Shown here: one piece after another, positions 47,801 to 62,800 of the stretch
Position numbering within the stretch: the stretch's first letter is position 1
Layout: every line of letters starts with the position of its first letter
Assembly: GCF_022201045.2 (NCBI RefSeq)
Contig: NC_068564.1
Coordinates: 31,463,001-31,527,000 of the forward strand
DNA length: 64,000 bases
Source: Citrus sinensis
Taxonomy: Eukaryota; Streptophyta; Magnoliopsida; Sapindales; Rutaceae
Direction: 5' to 3'
Program-made: the position numbers and the translations under genes
Notes under the pieces: generated by a model
Databases searched by the model: none
What the model saw: the letters and a program-made list of their open reading frames with translations, nothing else
Told to the model about the DNA's origin: nothing

Positions 47801-50800
47801 GTTGCCTCTTGCTAAATGTGTATAGAGCAGAAGCTGTAGACACGAAGTGGTGAGATATAACATACGCAAAAAGTTTGTGTTAGCCAATAATTTTTCTTAA
47901 TAATTATCAGTTTCTTATCAATATTGAATAACCCGAACTACCCATTTTAGATTAGCTCAATATGTACCCAGAAGGCCAATATATTTTAGAAAGCTAATCT
48001 AGTGGACCAAGGATTTTTCCTGGGCCTGGCTGGGTCTTACCTGGTCTCTCTCGGTCACTGCCAAAAAAAACTTAATGTCTATTATATGAAATTTTATCCA
48101 CATTTGAATGTTTCTCAATTATACGCACCAGTAATTATTATGAAACATGAGAATTGTACAAATTCTTATCACATCCAATGAGGGAATCTCAGTTACATGA
48201 AGTTAGGAACTCAAAAGAATTTTCAATTAGAATATTAGTCTTCATAGGAAAACTAAAGTACTTCTCAATCAATTATTTTTTACTAGTTACGAAATGATAC
48301 CATAAATATTATCCAAACATGTTATGTTTTTGATAAATTTGATTTTGTCAAAAATCAAATTCCTCATGCAACTACGCTGTAGTGCAAATTCATGCTGTAG
48401 AATGATACACAAGGCAGAATGAGCTAAATAATTCAATAAAGGTTTAAAATCTGACTCTTCAATTGATGAAGTCGACTTGAATAGATACAAATGTAAAGAG
48501 ATTGATTCTTACGAACATTTGATACAGATACAAACAACTATACGTTACCTTGCAGTCCATGCACATTAGACAACCATATCTTGAAAGTAATATAGCTGAC
48601 TGATCAAGTATGCCATTCCTTAGACCCAAATATCCATTTTCAATTAACCTAAATGAGCAGAAAAGTAAGATGTTAGAAAGTTCTAATGCTCTAAAACTTT
48701 GGAAAATGCTATGAGATCTTTAACAATGTATATAATACGAGCTCCTAAGTATCGTGATTATAAAGCAGCAATTACTAAATTCTTGATAATAAAATACATC
48801 TCAGTTATTCCAATGCTTCTGAGTATTCAATTATTCATGATAAGGAAGCAGGTGTATATGTAGGTCATATTAAGTTTTCTAGTAATTATAATGAGACGGA
48901 TGCCTTTTGCCATACCCTTTTCAGTAACCTGCAGATCAATCTAGATAAGCTGTCTATTAAATCACAAATAAAGATACAAACAGACATACAGCAAATAAAT
49001 TCATGTGTAGAAGAAACCTACCGATCATATTCTATGTTATCCAAAGGAGTTACATTCATATCATTTGCACTTTCCAAAGCCAAAAGATAAGCAATTCCTA
49101 CCTGTAAAATATTTTGTAATGTTATGCATTGGAAAGATATCAATTCTTTACAACAGAAAAGCACTGCTCAAAAAGCTGAAATTCCGAAAACCACCATTGT
49201 TAGTCCCCTATTTGGAAAATTTACTTGTTTATTGTATTAATTATGCCTTAATCCCTTTCCCTGTTCGTCATTTTCTCCTACACATATGAGATTCTGTTTT
49301 AATTTGTTTTAAATTAAGTAGGCTTCTCCATTGTATTATGACCAATAAAAGTCAATTCTGGCTCTCCCTTAATATTAAATTAAATATTTTCACTACATCT
49401 ACTTGACCATGATCTATTAAAATTCCTATGACATTTGCCCCCCCCCCCCCCTCAATTTTATGAAATCTTCTTTTCTTCTTAATAGAGTGGTAATAATAGG
49501 TTTCTCTTCAGGAAATTCAGAGATTAATAATTTCAAGCAATTATATTGTCTTTGTCATTACATTTCCCAGGATAAGCATTCCTCAGCACTCAGCAGTCGA
49601 TATATTAGAAGGAAAAGACATGCTTACCGCAGCAGAAGAGCTAAGGCCTGAACTGTCAAGATTATCGGAACCACAGATGTACCCAATAATGCCCTGCAAT
49701 GATCACAACCGATCACTGAAATTTCCAGACAAGCAAGAGTTTTACAGGAGAAAGCACTAAAGTATCAGACAAGCCACGTGTCATCATTTTAGTAGTATTG
49801 AAAGTATATTAAAAAGAGAGCACCACAACAAATCATTAATCAGAGCAAGTTTACATGACATGAGTGCTCAATGCCTTACATGTCTGGCAAAAGGAAACAA
49901 AATGTATATCTTATCCAAAGTTCTGGATTCAAGGGCAATAGAAGCTTATCTTTGATAACCCATATGATAGAGCAAATAAATGATTCATAAAGTAACAACA
50001 GAGAAATATTTTAACCTCGGTAAGAATGTTCCCTCTACTCTGTAGAGCATATAGGGCTCCTCTAGCATAATTTCCCCATTTGCATTCTTCTTTTATTTTA
50101 GCAGAATCACTTGCATAGACAGCATGATGTTTCTTAACCGAATTTGTTGGTTGCTGAATTTCGTCAATTCTATCATAACCCAAAATGCAAAATAATTCAA
50201 TTATAATGAAGCATAGCATTACATGTGAAGCAGTGCAATTAAATTCACACATAAAGATCAACAATTTTACGCAGAGAAGAAGTTACATGCAGAGCAAGCA
50301 ACGACAGTCCACAAGTATGACAGTCAATTTGTTTTAAAAGAGAATCTAGAGTAGTTTTATATTCTTAGCGTCAGGCTGAATCAAGCATCTTTAGTTTTTT
50401 TCGACAATTTAGGAACTATTCTCCTTCTAAGAGTTCCGAGGTATTACTTGTTTAAGGGGGACTTCTTATTTGTTTAAAATAGATTTAGAAGTTCATTTTA
50501 ACTTGCTTTTCCTATTTGAGTAGGAGTAATGGTAATCGTTCACAATATATTTGGTTTCTTTCCTTACGCAATCAGTCATTTTTCATGTATTTGGCCAAAG
50601 ATTATGATGATGCAATAATGTTCTTCTCTCTTTTTTGTCTTTGTATTTTATTCCCCCCAGTTTGTATTCCTCTTACTTAGCTATAATTGAAAAACAATGC
50701 CATCTGATATGTCTGGTTTAGATAATTCACACCATTAACCCCAGTGAGATTGAAGTGTGATAATAGTTGGATTAAAAAAAAATTGAAAATTTATTGTGTA

Positions 50801-52282
50801 TCTAATATATACAAAGATAATATAAGCAATAGAATATGACAGGGAATATGTAAAACAGTTTCCACACCTGAACCTAACTTCTCCATCAAACTGGCCTGAC
50901 CGCAGCACAACCTACACCGAAAACTTTCAAATTCAGCATATTAGTGACATTGGATGCAATTCTTAAGGTGGATATATGCAGGAATCTTTCTTCAAGGACA
51001 TGCATTACAGCTTCCTGATCCAGCTGATAAGTTTCGGATTTAAATCAGGAATACAATTAGCTGGGAAGTTAAGAGTAGATAAACCATTATCACAATCAAT
51101 ATCTGAAGGAACAGACTGATTCTCTCTCTAGTGGTGATTTAAGCCTCAAATCTCTGAAACCTTCTGACTTTTACACAGTTATAAATCAAGGCCTCGCATC
51201 TCTATATTTTTTCATGCTTTCAATCTATATATACTCAGAGAATCAGCGATGGAGATGACACATAAAAATTTCTCTGTGGGGTACAATTGATCAACTAAAA
51301 CTTCCAAACAAGTCCAAACTACTTACATGAAATTGAAACGTAAAATGATTGTCTCATCTTTACCTCAGTGTCACCAGAAGGTACAAATCCTAGAAGTATT
51401 CCTTTGTTTATTGTCATAGCTGAAACAGTTCCTCCCTGCAAGCATCAAGCAGAAATAGAAAAAATACCTTTTTAGTTTATGAAATTTGATGTGATGAAGG
51501 TTGCAGACGAAAACAGCTATGTTGAAGTCCAGAAAATGTCACAAACCAATAAGGGCACTTAATCTATAGCTGTGGTAGAAGGTTGCAGACGGAAACAGCT
51601 ATGTTGAAGTCCAGAAAATGTCACAAACCAATAAGGGTACTTAATCTATAGCTGTGGTAGACAAGGACACTAGCTAGCAAATATAAACAAGTGGCTAGTC
51701 GGTAAACATTAGCTGCCAAGTAAGAGTTCGTGGATGTGCTTTCGACATTGAGCCAAAAAGCACTCCAGTTACAAGCAAACTCTCTATTCAAAGAGATGAA
51801 AATATAATTATAATTACTACTAGCATTTCTTAAAGACTATGTAAAATATGAGTTTCTTAATTTTCCTATAAAAAATATAACCACTATGGTCATCATTAAT
51901 CAGAACTACGAAATCAAAGCATATTGAACTAACCTGATGATCAATATGAGCTCCCAGTGGACAGATACGATAAGGAGACACAACAACTCGAACCTCTTCA
52001 GCATCTCTCCCAGACATCTCAGAAACTTTATTCCTCATTTCTTTTAACTGCAACAAGTAAAAGAAAATAAAAACTCAAACAAAAACCAACAGCGCAGCAT
52101 TCAATGAATAAGAAATGTATAAATCATAAGGCCAAAATCAGCATTAAGAAAGAAACCCAGATATATTTTTTACAAATTTAAAGCCACCCATGATAACCAA
52201 TCTAGAGGAAACAATGAAACCAAACCACATAGAATGTAAAGATTAATACCTGGTCTTCGGTAGGCCAAGAAAATTCACCCAT
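44823..52282 (-). CDS. GALAK: Galacturonokinase (GHMP kinase family)
   Basis: Cytosolic sugar kinase that phosphorylates D-galacturonic acid at C1 in the salvage route from pectin to UDP-galacturonate. Fourteen exons on the minus strand: 52282-52250, 52047-51934, 51435-51364, 50911-50868, 50169-50016, 49693-49628, 49101-49022, 48648-48549, 47294-47119, 46969-46929, 46850-46822, 45869-45800, 45699-45610 and 45067-44823. All phases agree, giving 437 residues, close to the Arabidopsis enzyme. Motif 1 is SPYRICPLGAHIDHQGG (35-51), the ATP-binding GHMP motif is DSSGLSSSAA (152-161), and motif 3 is GVFGARFSGAGFRG (373-386). Two introns (after exons 10 and 12) begin with GC instead of GT. Introns are simple-repeat rich. 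Galactokinase is the nearest alternative, but the overall wording fits galacturonokinase. Confidence 0.92.
51496..51659. repeat. 82-bp tandem duplication in galacturonokinase intron 2
   Basis: Copies at 51496-51577 and 51578-51659 differ at only two bases. They lie wholly inside the intron between exons 2 and 3, about 60 bp from the exon 3 acceptor. The low divergence indicates a recent duplication. Confidence 0.85.
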
Positions 52283-53865
52283 ATTTGCAAGTGAAAATGA
52301 AACTTTCACGCCCACCGTAACCCACCCAAATGAGGAAAATATTTATAAGCCTATATGGGATCCTTCGGAGAGTGCCGACAGCGACAAACGGAGACAGATG
52401 AGCAGAAACGTGAAATAAAAGCAAAGCACTAAGGACAAGAGTTTTTCAATGATAGGAAGTCACACTGCCAGTTCAGTCATTGTTAATTATTTTTCTTGGA
52501 TCTTAATCAAGATAAGATCCAACTGTTGTTTTTTGCGTTGTCTTGTTTTACTTGTATACGCAATTTTAGAGAATTTTTAACCGCATTTGGAAATGCTTTA
52601 GCCATAATGTTCTGTCTTTACTTATTTGACCGTTGGGATTTACCATTTTAACAAAGGTGTATTGAGTCTACTTGATCATAAATCCATTTTGTTTATTTAT
52701 TTATTTATTAGATGACATTATTACTTAAATTACAATTGAAACTAATTTATAAATTTTATATCGTACAATCTAAATTTTATCCGCTATAATATTTTAAAAA
52801 ATATTATTTTTACTTAACTTGAAAAAGAAATTAAACCCCTACAATGTGTTATAAGGTCTTGTACTGTACTCGTGGCCTCATAATTGTGAGGGTAGGTTCT
52901 AACCCCTCGGTTTTAGTCGAGCGGCTAAAAAATATATATATATTTGGTTAGTCATGATTAATTACATTCACATCTTGAGTTTTTATCATTTCTCATATAA
53001 GGTTACAATTTTGTCTGTTGTATCAAATATATCCTTATTAGTACTATACTCATAATCACAAACTACCAATAATATCACTCTTTTAGTAACAAAATACCTT
53101 TTTAACTGGTCACTCGACCTTTGCTCGGGTGGTTAGGGGCACCTACCCTCCAAATATGAGGGCAGCAATTCAAATCGCTACGAATACATTTTGGGGCCAA
53201 TCCTCGTGGCGTATAATACAATTCCTCATAACGTATAATCATTTCGGCCACTTATTTTTATTTTAATAATCTAATAATAATTTTTTTTAATATTCATTCA
53301 TTCATCTAAAAATAGAGAGACTTAGGAACATGTTTTTGAAAGTTTAGGAAATCTTTATTTAATTTTTATTATTTAATACAATGATAACGAGATTGTCTCC
53401 CCAATACATATGAGCAAAATTTAAATAATCACTGTAACAACTTCATCACATGTCCCTTTACGAATACAAAATTTTGATCATCTATAATTTCATTAAACTT
53501 TAAACGATAAAAACCAACGGTGCAAATCAACCCTCATGCTGATAATAATTTAATAAAAAATAGAAAATGACATCTTAATTTGCAACATAGCTGGACCCAT
53601 TAATTTGGTACCAAGTACAACTCATTCCAATTGCTAATTATTCAACCCACTATAATTTAAATTTGATGTTGACTGGTCTGTCCACGAAGGGCTCTCTTAT
53701 AAAAAAAAAAAAATCTCTACTTTGATACGGGAAACCGCGCTTCCCGTAACACGTAACCATAAAATCACACTCGCTCACTCGCACAATAGAAAAATATGGG
53801 CTCCTGCTATACATGCTAGCTGTCGTCAATCATCATGAACTTTTAATTGATTTGTTCAAAGCTAA
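52283..53865. other. Divergent promoter region between galacturonokinase and isoamylase 3
   Basis: The 1.58 kb spacer should contain both promoters. It holds two degenerate tRNA-like or SINE-like stretches, at about 52860-52930 and 53110-53200. The second has CTCGGGTGGTTAGGGG (A-box-like) and CAATTCAAATCGC (B-box-like). No TATA box could be assigned with confidence and no other gene is seen. Confidence 0.4.
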
Positions 53866-56800
53866 ATGGAGTTGCTTCAATTCACTTCATCACCATTACT
53901 ACACGGTTCTTCTAATTTCATCAACTCTCCAGAATTCTACAAGAGTAAGCTGAGTAATTTGAAGAAGCCGCCAACGACGACGTTTCGATGTTGCAATCAT
54001 CCGAATAAGACTAGTCATTTTGCAAATTCAAAAGCGTTTGAGAATGTGACTAAGAATTTGGTGATCAGAGCGAGCAAAAGTGCTGAGTTGGAGACTGCGG
54101 TTATCGAGAAGCCTCCATCGCAGCGGTTTCAGGTTTCTAAAGGCTATCCGACGCCGTTTGGCGCTACTCTTCGCGACGGCGGTGTCAATTTCTCTATCTT
54201 CTCCAGCAATGCGGTTTCCGCTAGTCTTTGCTTGATTACTCTCTCGGATTTGCAAGAGGTAAATTTTTTTAGTTTTACTTTAAAAAAAAAAATTGCTGGA
54301 ATTTCACTAATTAATGACCGATTATTTTATTACGCAGAATAAGGTCACTGAAGAGATTGCTCTTGATTCTTTCGCTAATAAAACTGGAGATGTGTGGCAT
54401 GTATTTCTCAAAGGAGACTTCAAAGATATGTTATATGGCTACAAATTCGACGGAAAGTTTTCTCCCCAAGAAGGACATTACTTTGACCCTACGAAGATAG
54501 TTCTGGATCCGTATGCAAAAGTTAGTTTTATTTGATTAATTGGATGTTATAATTTGTTTGAGCTTGTATGTTGCAGAATTGTTACTGAATTTGCTTTTTG
54601 TATTTTATAGGCAGTGATAAGCAGAGCACAATTTGGCGTTTTAGGGCCTGATGAAAATTGCTGGCCTCAAATGGCCTGCTTGGTGCCTACTCCTGAAGAT
54701 GAGGTAACGAATGAAAATAGCTAATGTTATTTTGTTAACTCGATTTTCTCTTACAGTCTCATGTTGTGAACATGGGAGTTCAAGAAAAAGTAGAGTAATG
54801 AAAGTAGAGCATAAGTGTGGAAGTAGAAATTCCATAGTTGATGACAATACGACAAAAGTCAACCATCATTTTTTTAGTCACCTGCAATAGCAATAAGCTT
54901 GATGGTCAAGTGAATACTTACCTATAGCTATATATATCTCTCTGACAGTAATTTCCCTATTTCTTTAGGGCTCCCTATGAATTTCAAATTCTTTGCTTCT
55001 TTGCTTCTATTGCTATCTAACTTGCAGGAGCATAATTCAAAAAAAAAAAAACAAAATAAAATTGCAGAAGCATTTCACCCCTTTTTTCTTCTCAAATTAT
55101 TATTATCGTTTTATTTTGGAGTTTTTGGGTGGAAGAAAACAACCATTGTTTGCTGGGACATTACTTGTATCAACTGTGTATCTTAGCTTAGTAACATTGA
55201 TAGGCCTTTAAAATTTCCTTCTGCACTTAAATGTAGTAAGATACAGTGTCGATTCCTTGTCTCCCGGCAAACTTACCTGGTGACACATGGCAGTTATATG
55301 ATTATTTTCCAACATTCTATTTTTTTCAGTTTGACTGGGAAGGAGATTTACCTCTGAAGTATCCACAGAGAGATCTTATAATATATGAAGTGCATGTTCG
55401 AGGATTCACAAGGCATGAATCAAGCAAGACTGAACACCCTGGTACATACCTAGGTGTTGTGGAGAAGCTTGATCACTTGAAGGTAAAATTTAGGCATTTT
55501 AGAATGACATTTCGCATTCTTATGAACTTTTGTTTTAGATGAGAAGAATAGTATAATAGGCTTACAATCTAAAGGTATTAGTGCTGGACATCTCATTTTG
55601 TGCCTTGTAAGTTTATCTCTTATACTGTGGCCTCACGTCAAGCATGAAGACATGGGTAAGGATGCAGGATACGACCTGATAACTGCAATGATATGACAAA
55701 CCATAATGAGATGTGGCAATTATTGGATAAGTTATTACAAAATGTGATATCTTGTTGATCGTGCATGTCTAGTAATGATTGTGGTTCACATCTATGCATT
55801 TAATGGGGTTCTTTTACAACCATAAATGACATTAAATAGTTCATTTTCTCTTATGATGATTTGTACTATCTTTATTTTCTTTTCTCTATATTCATGTCTT
55901 AACCAACAGAAGTTATCTCCTACTGGATTATGGAAAGTAGGTTTATGAAGAAGCTAATGCAGTAACTATAGAGTTTGTCCTGAAGCCAGCAACTGGAATT
56001 TAGGTGCCTTCCTCTGCTTCATTGGAATTTTTTTTTTCTTTTCTCCAACATGTTCAAACTAACCTTCTTTGACTTTCTTTTCACACAGCAGTAAAATCTT
56101 CTTAATAATGGCCTCGGGTCTATCAACTTGTTGAAAAAGCCTGACCAAGCCCGTTTTGAGTGAAACATGTGGTAATTGTAACATTTGGATTTCCAACTTT
56201 TAAGCATAATTGTCAGAACTAACTAGTTTCAGATTTTGAACTTCAAACCAGAATTCTTTTACTTTGCTAAGACTTTGAACAGATTCAGAACTACTGCTCC
56301 TTCCTCCCGTGACCTCTGCAAACACACATAAATAATTTAGTGAAACACCTCAAAAACCCAAACTTTATGCACCATACCAAATTGTCTTATGAAATTAAAT
56401 TAATAATGAGACTTGAATAAGAGTGTCTATATGGCCAATATTGTTAAAGTTGGTCTTTAGGGAAGTCTCCTAGAGAAAACTAAATAAAAACTTGAATTAT
56501 TGAGCAGCTTCAAGAACTTGTTATGGATTTTCATTGATCTAAATTTCTCAATCCCTCCTTTCACTTTACAGTGGTGAAGGAAATAAAACGTCCCCCACCC
56601 CCAAAATGATAGTTCCACTTCCATTTTATTCTTTGATTTATCTTTGCGTAAGGTTTTATTTTAGTGCATGCATTTTATCTTAACTTATTTAAACAATTTA
56701 GTTGTATGTCTGAAACTCTGAATATTATCTCTTTGTTTTGTAGGACCTTGGAATCAACTGTTTAGAGTTAATGCCATGTCATGAATTCAATGAGCTGGAG

Positions 56801-59800
56801 TACTTCAGCTATAATTCAGTCTTGGGTGATTATAAGTACAATATTTTACCTTTTATCTAAATTTATTTTTGGAGTATGCATTTCGCTATGAAGCAAGAAG
56901 TAAGAAATGTTTTGATAAACTTTATGCCACATTCCTCTGAGATAATGTACTGCTTTTCTGATGCAAATAGGCTTCACTCTTGTTGCTTCTAAAATAGTTA
57001 ACAGTTCATGAGAAGATAAACTCGTCTTCACCATGTCTATTATCAAAACTAATACTTGCCAGATAAATTTACATCATTTCGTTGATGTTGCTATATATAG
57101 GGAAACTTTCATCCAGACCCTAAACGTTTGATCTAAATACATGTAAACAGACGTGGTTTGGTTTTTCATTAAAAAACTCTTTGCTGTTAGTTTAAGGAGT
57201 CAGTGTGTGGTCCCCTTTGGCAAAGCAACCATTCAGCTTGTCTTCCTGCTGACATGTTGAAGGTCTTGAACCGTAAATTTGGTACCCACCGAAGACCCCT
57301 TGCTGTAGATATCAAAGCCTCTGATTTCCTTTGCACTTTGCTGCTATACATTCTTTTGATTGACAGAGTTTTGTCTCTTAAGAAGTTGTGTAATATAGAT
57401 CTGTCTTGATACCTCTACGTTAAGAGGGTTCTCTTTGTACGGTCAGGGGGAAAAAAGAACAATATGAGAATGCAAATAATCTGTTGTTGTATGGTTGTTT
57501 GTGCTTCCCCAGAAGGAACTACAACTGAAACCAATTAATTCTGCCGTTGGGCATTAGCTTAAGTGGTAAATGGTATAGCTAAGGTTGGGAGATCTTGGTT
57601 TCAACTACCATGAATAGAAAAGTACAATTAATATTAACTGATCTTTCTGACCTTTATATGCATGGTTAAACTGTTGCTGCGGAAGGATGAACTAATGCAA
57701 TAGAAGGACAAAAATGTAAGATGATCGATAGATAGGGATATTTTTGATATTCCGTTGATTCTTGAAAATATCAAAATAAAGAAATAAAACTAAATTCACA
57801 TTGATTCTAAAAAGACCCGTGAATCTAGTTGTTAAAACTTGTTGATCCCACTGGATACTGAGAAATAACGAGAACAAAACTTGAACTAAGAGTTTATTTC
57901 AAGAAATAGTCAATAAGTAAGGTCTGCTTGTAGAAGTCACAAAAGACATTTATTTATATTAACTACAATTTATCCTAATTTAACTAGAAAAACTATTTTA
58001 TTAAGACTCAAACCTAAATTAGGAATACAACTCAAATAAGCATGCCTAAATAATAAAACTCTAAATAGGCAACCAAATTAAACTAGAATACAAATTAATT
58101 AAAGTATCCCTATATATTATAAATTCAGTCTATTTAGGATTTATTTAATTACTTGCTTTGCATCATTTATGATCTTTTAAAACTTGTGGGAGAACATGTT
58201 GAAGCATTGTTGTGATACTTGTGTATATAACATTTCTCATCAGGGTGAATTTTTGGGGATATTCAACCATCAATTACTTTTCTCCTATGATAAGTTATTC
58301 ATCTGCTGGCATACGTAACTGTGGCCATGATGCAATAAATGAATTCAAGCTTCTTGTGAGGGAAGCACATAAACGAGGAATTGAGGTGATAGCTGGTGAC
58401 AATCTGATTGAAATTTTTTTTTTTTAAAGTTTTAAAATTGACATCTAATTTTACGTAAGCAGGTGGTCATGGATGTCGTTTTCAATCACACTGCTGAAGG
58501 GAATGACAAAGGGCCTATTTTGTCCTTTAGAGGTGTCGATAACAGTGTCTATTACATGTTAGCCCCCAAGGTATAGCTGTTGACACAGTACTACTAGATT
58601 TAGTACACCTTAGAATATGTGATTCTAGTATGCAAGTAATTGTTCTAGTATGTTCAAATATTTTAGCCACTCCATTTGATGGATATTTAATGTCCTAAAA
58701 TATGGTTGCTTGATTTACATGTGCACTTCTATCATTACATCATGGTTCTAAGTTTGAGATGACTTTGTCTTGATCTCATATGTCATATTGTGAATATTAT
58801 ATTTTCCCTTCTTTATGGAGGATTGATTAATACTGCTTCCTTTCTCTGGCCCAAACAGTTATCTGGATTTTGTTTGCCACCTTTGATATTTTAAGTCGGT
58901 CAGTCCTACTTGGATTATAAACTGTTAAACTCCTAAATATGTTCTTGTGAGTGATTTTCTTTTCGCTCGGGCATTCCTTCATCATAATTGATTGTTTGCA
59001 GGGAGAATTTTATAACTATTCAGGCTGTGGGAATACATTCAATTGCAACCATCCTGTTGTTCGTCAATTCATAGTTGATTGTTTGAGGTTAGATTTTCAG
59101 CAGTATCTTAACCAGGGTGTTATATATTATCTTTCCAGTAGATTCATCAGTGTCTTAACAAGAATATCAGATTTTATCTCTTCTGTTTAAAATATCTTTT
59201 AACTCAGATTGCCAGAGTACCTTTGAATTCTTACCAGAAAGTCTCTCAAAATTTAGTGAACGTGGTACAGAATCAATAATCAAGTTTTATCGCTTATTTC
59301 AGATATTGGAATTTTAGAGTTATTATTTATGAGAAGCAAATTGTTGTTTGTTTTAGTCAGATGTGTTACTTGTTTGGTAGATGTAGTTTTTGTAATTTGG
59401 TTTCCTTATTTAAGTAGGATTTAGGAGTAGATTCTTACCTTCCCAGTTTTCGTTCCAGTTAATGTTCGCTGTTGCTATGAATACTGTGTTTGGAGGAAAT
59501 AGCAAATTAGAAGTTGAAGAGTATAACTGGAGAAGGCTAAGGCAGAAATTTAATATAAAGCAATTCTTATGCATAAGGATTTTCAAAATTACATAGAAGC
59601 AGCCTTTGAGCCTGTGATGACAAAAAAAATTCTGTGATAAAAGGAATTGAGAAAATCGGGTTTACAGATGCTTCTGTTAATTAGAGTGAATTTGACCATG
59701 GAAAGGGGAAAGGTTTATGCAGAAGTCTTCTCAATTGTTGAATCCTTTTTTATACATTATTCTGCATGCTCAAGTTTAAATTCCATTTGTTTGCATATTT

Positions 59801-62800
59801 TTTGCTGCTAGACAGCTTTTCTTTAATTTTACATGGGGTCTTCAATATTTCTATCTTGTGCGACAGATATTGGGTAACAGAAATGCACGTGGATGGATTT
59901 CGCTTTGATCTTGCTTCTATAATGACCAGGGGTAGCAGGTAGGGTAGCAGGTTAACAGCTAACTTTTCTGATGATATCGTATTCAATTTATACTGGAGAC
60001 TTATTTTTGTTTTTCTGAATTGTGATTGTACTGTCTTTATGTTCTCGACAAGTCTCTGGGATTCAGTCAATGTATATGGGATCCCAATAGAAGGTGATTT
60101 GCTGACAACTGGCACCCCTCTCAGCAGCCCACCATTGATTGACTTGATAAGCAACGATCCAATCCTTCGCGGAGTCAAGGTATTATTTTTTAATTTCTTC
60201 TCCACTCTCCTTTACAAACTTTGGTCTTTCATTCTCAAGGGAATTTAGCACTTGTTAGATAGCTTTCAGGTCTCTAAAGAGTACCTTAGCATCTTCACCA
60301 ATGATGGATGATTTAAGTGTTTGTCAAGGCAGGAGTGATTAATGATTGCCAAAGTATATTGAACCTAACAATGATAAAAGTCTCTTGCATATTTAAAAAC
60401 CAGCTAGTTTTCTACCTAACAGAATATTTGTTTGCCAGTCCGAAGGCCTGGAACAGTTGGGCAAGTGCATTAATTATATAAACTAGCTTTTCTCAAGTAT
60501 CCAGAGCATTAATTTCCTTTTTTTTTAATAAAAAAAGTTATTTCTTTTGTTTTGACCTGTGGCTTTGCTATAATAAAAAGGTTAACCAACTCTTTTATTT
60601 CTCTTTCAAATAGCTTATAGCAGAAGCGTGGGATACAGGTGGCCTATATCAAGTTGGCATATTTCCGCATTGGGGTATTTGGTCAGAATGGAATGGGAAG
60701 GTCAGTTGGATATTGAATTTTGTATCTATCATCCCAATTTGTCTGTAGTGAATGGAAGAGAAGAAATATAAAACACATTGTCGCTGCTGCTGTCCTCCTA
60801 GGCCCTTTGATTTAATGTGTGGAAATTTCTAGTCGTTATTCATTTCATTTTGAACCTCCAACTATAACATACATTATTACATAATTACATTCATCTGAGT
60901 TATATCTCTGCCAAATAAAGGCCATGATCTGATTGGTGTATTCATTTGGATACAGTATCGTGACATAGTGCGACAGTTTATAAAGGGTACTGATGGCTTT
61001 GCTGGTGCTTTTGCTGAGTGCCTATGTGGGAGTCCGAATTTATATCAGGTATGTCTGCATTTACTTTGAACGTTTCATTTGCCATTTTCGTTGTTTTAAG
61101 TAATTTTTCCTTCAAAAATTTAACTATTGCATTTTCATGATTTCCTTGGTATCATACAAATTATGAATTTTAGTATTCTTTGGTGTCCATTACTGTCCAT
61201 GAAAATATGATATTTTGGAATGTTTTATAAATCAGGGGGGAGGAAGGAAACCATGGAACAGTATCAACTTCGTATGTGCACATGATGGTTTTTCGTTGGC
61301 TGACCTAGTTAGCTATAACCAAAAACATAATTTGGCAAATGGGGAAGACAACAATGATGGAGAGACTCATAATAATAGCTGGAACTGTGGACAGGTAACA
61401 ACACTCATCCTCTTTGTTGACATCTGGTCCATATATTTAAATATATATTGGTAAAAATTTTATTAGTTTCTTATAACAATATTGTCTGCAGGATGGTTTT
61501 TTTTTTTTTTTTTCCTTTGCTGTGTTTTTGTGTGATAAGTTGACCATGATTGTCTTTCTCTTGGGTTGGATTAAGTTGTTTTATTAATAATACACACACA
61601 CACACACTTGATTTTGTAAGTCATGCAATAATCTCCTTTGAAATCTGAGGGATTTGTCAGTGTCATTTACTTGACTGCATAAATCAGCTGGGGAATCGCT
61701 CTGCCGGTACACGCAACATCATCTACGACTAATGCTGCTAGACATTTATCTTTAACTAATTGCTTAATAATGGAATTCATTAAATCACTGTGTACTATGA
61801 CAATTAAGTAAACAGATGATCAAGTGGTTTTGACAATTTGGTTAGTTGCAATTGTTTGCTTCATTTGTATTTGTGGATATTAGCTTAAAGCTTCTAGTAT
61901 CTCCATGGTTCAAAGTTCTACCAACCATAATATTCTATATATGAATCCAAACTTGTATTGCTCATTCTGTTACTTTTACGTACGAGACTTCATTCTGATA
62001 ATAAAAAATAAAAAATAGGAGGGAGAGTTTGCAAATATTTTGGTGAAGAAGCTGAGAAGACGGCAAATGCGGAATTTCTTCCTTTGCCTCATGGTTTCCC
62101 AGGTAAGATTTGATATTGACAACTACTTTTAAATTGTCTCATAAATTAGACAATTCCTTAATCTTGAAGGTTGTGAGCACAATATCTTTATCAAATATTT
62201 GAACACAAACCCCAGAGAAAATTATACCTACTTAATGTTCATAGTATTAGTAACTATAATACCAGGCCATAAAACCTCGACTGGAGTTATCCTTCCTCCT
62301 TCCCCTCTCCCCCCCCCCCCCCCCCCCCCCAACAAGTTTCTTTTCGTATTCTCTTTGTTTTTCATTTCTTGTCTGACTAATGGGTTATCTTTGTCTGACC
62401 AGGGTGTGCCAATGATTTCAATGGGTGATGAATATGGTCACACAAAAGGGGGGAACAACAACACATATTGCCATGATAATGATGTGAACCTCTGCACTTT
62501 GCTTATTTCTGGCACTTTGTTAACCCAGTGACTAATTCATGAGTCATGATACAGATCAACTATTTTCGGTGGGATAAAAAGGAAGAGTCCAAATCAGACT
62601 TCTTTAGATTTTGCTGCCTTTTGACCAAATTTCGCCAGTAAGTAACTACTTCTTGGTGCTTTAGGTTATGATTTTGCCTTTTATATATATTTCAAACTTT
62701 TTGGTTCTTCCTGGGGTGTCACCATTTTATTTAATCTTGCAGTGAATGCGAGTCACTTGGTTTAAGTGACTTCCCAACCGCAGACAGGTTGCAGTGGCAT

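Noticed and set aside
53105..53205. Possible tRNA gene
   Set aside because: A- and B-box-like words are present but no complete cloverleaf with paired acceptor stem could be drawn, so it is noted only as SINE-like.
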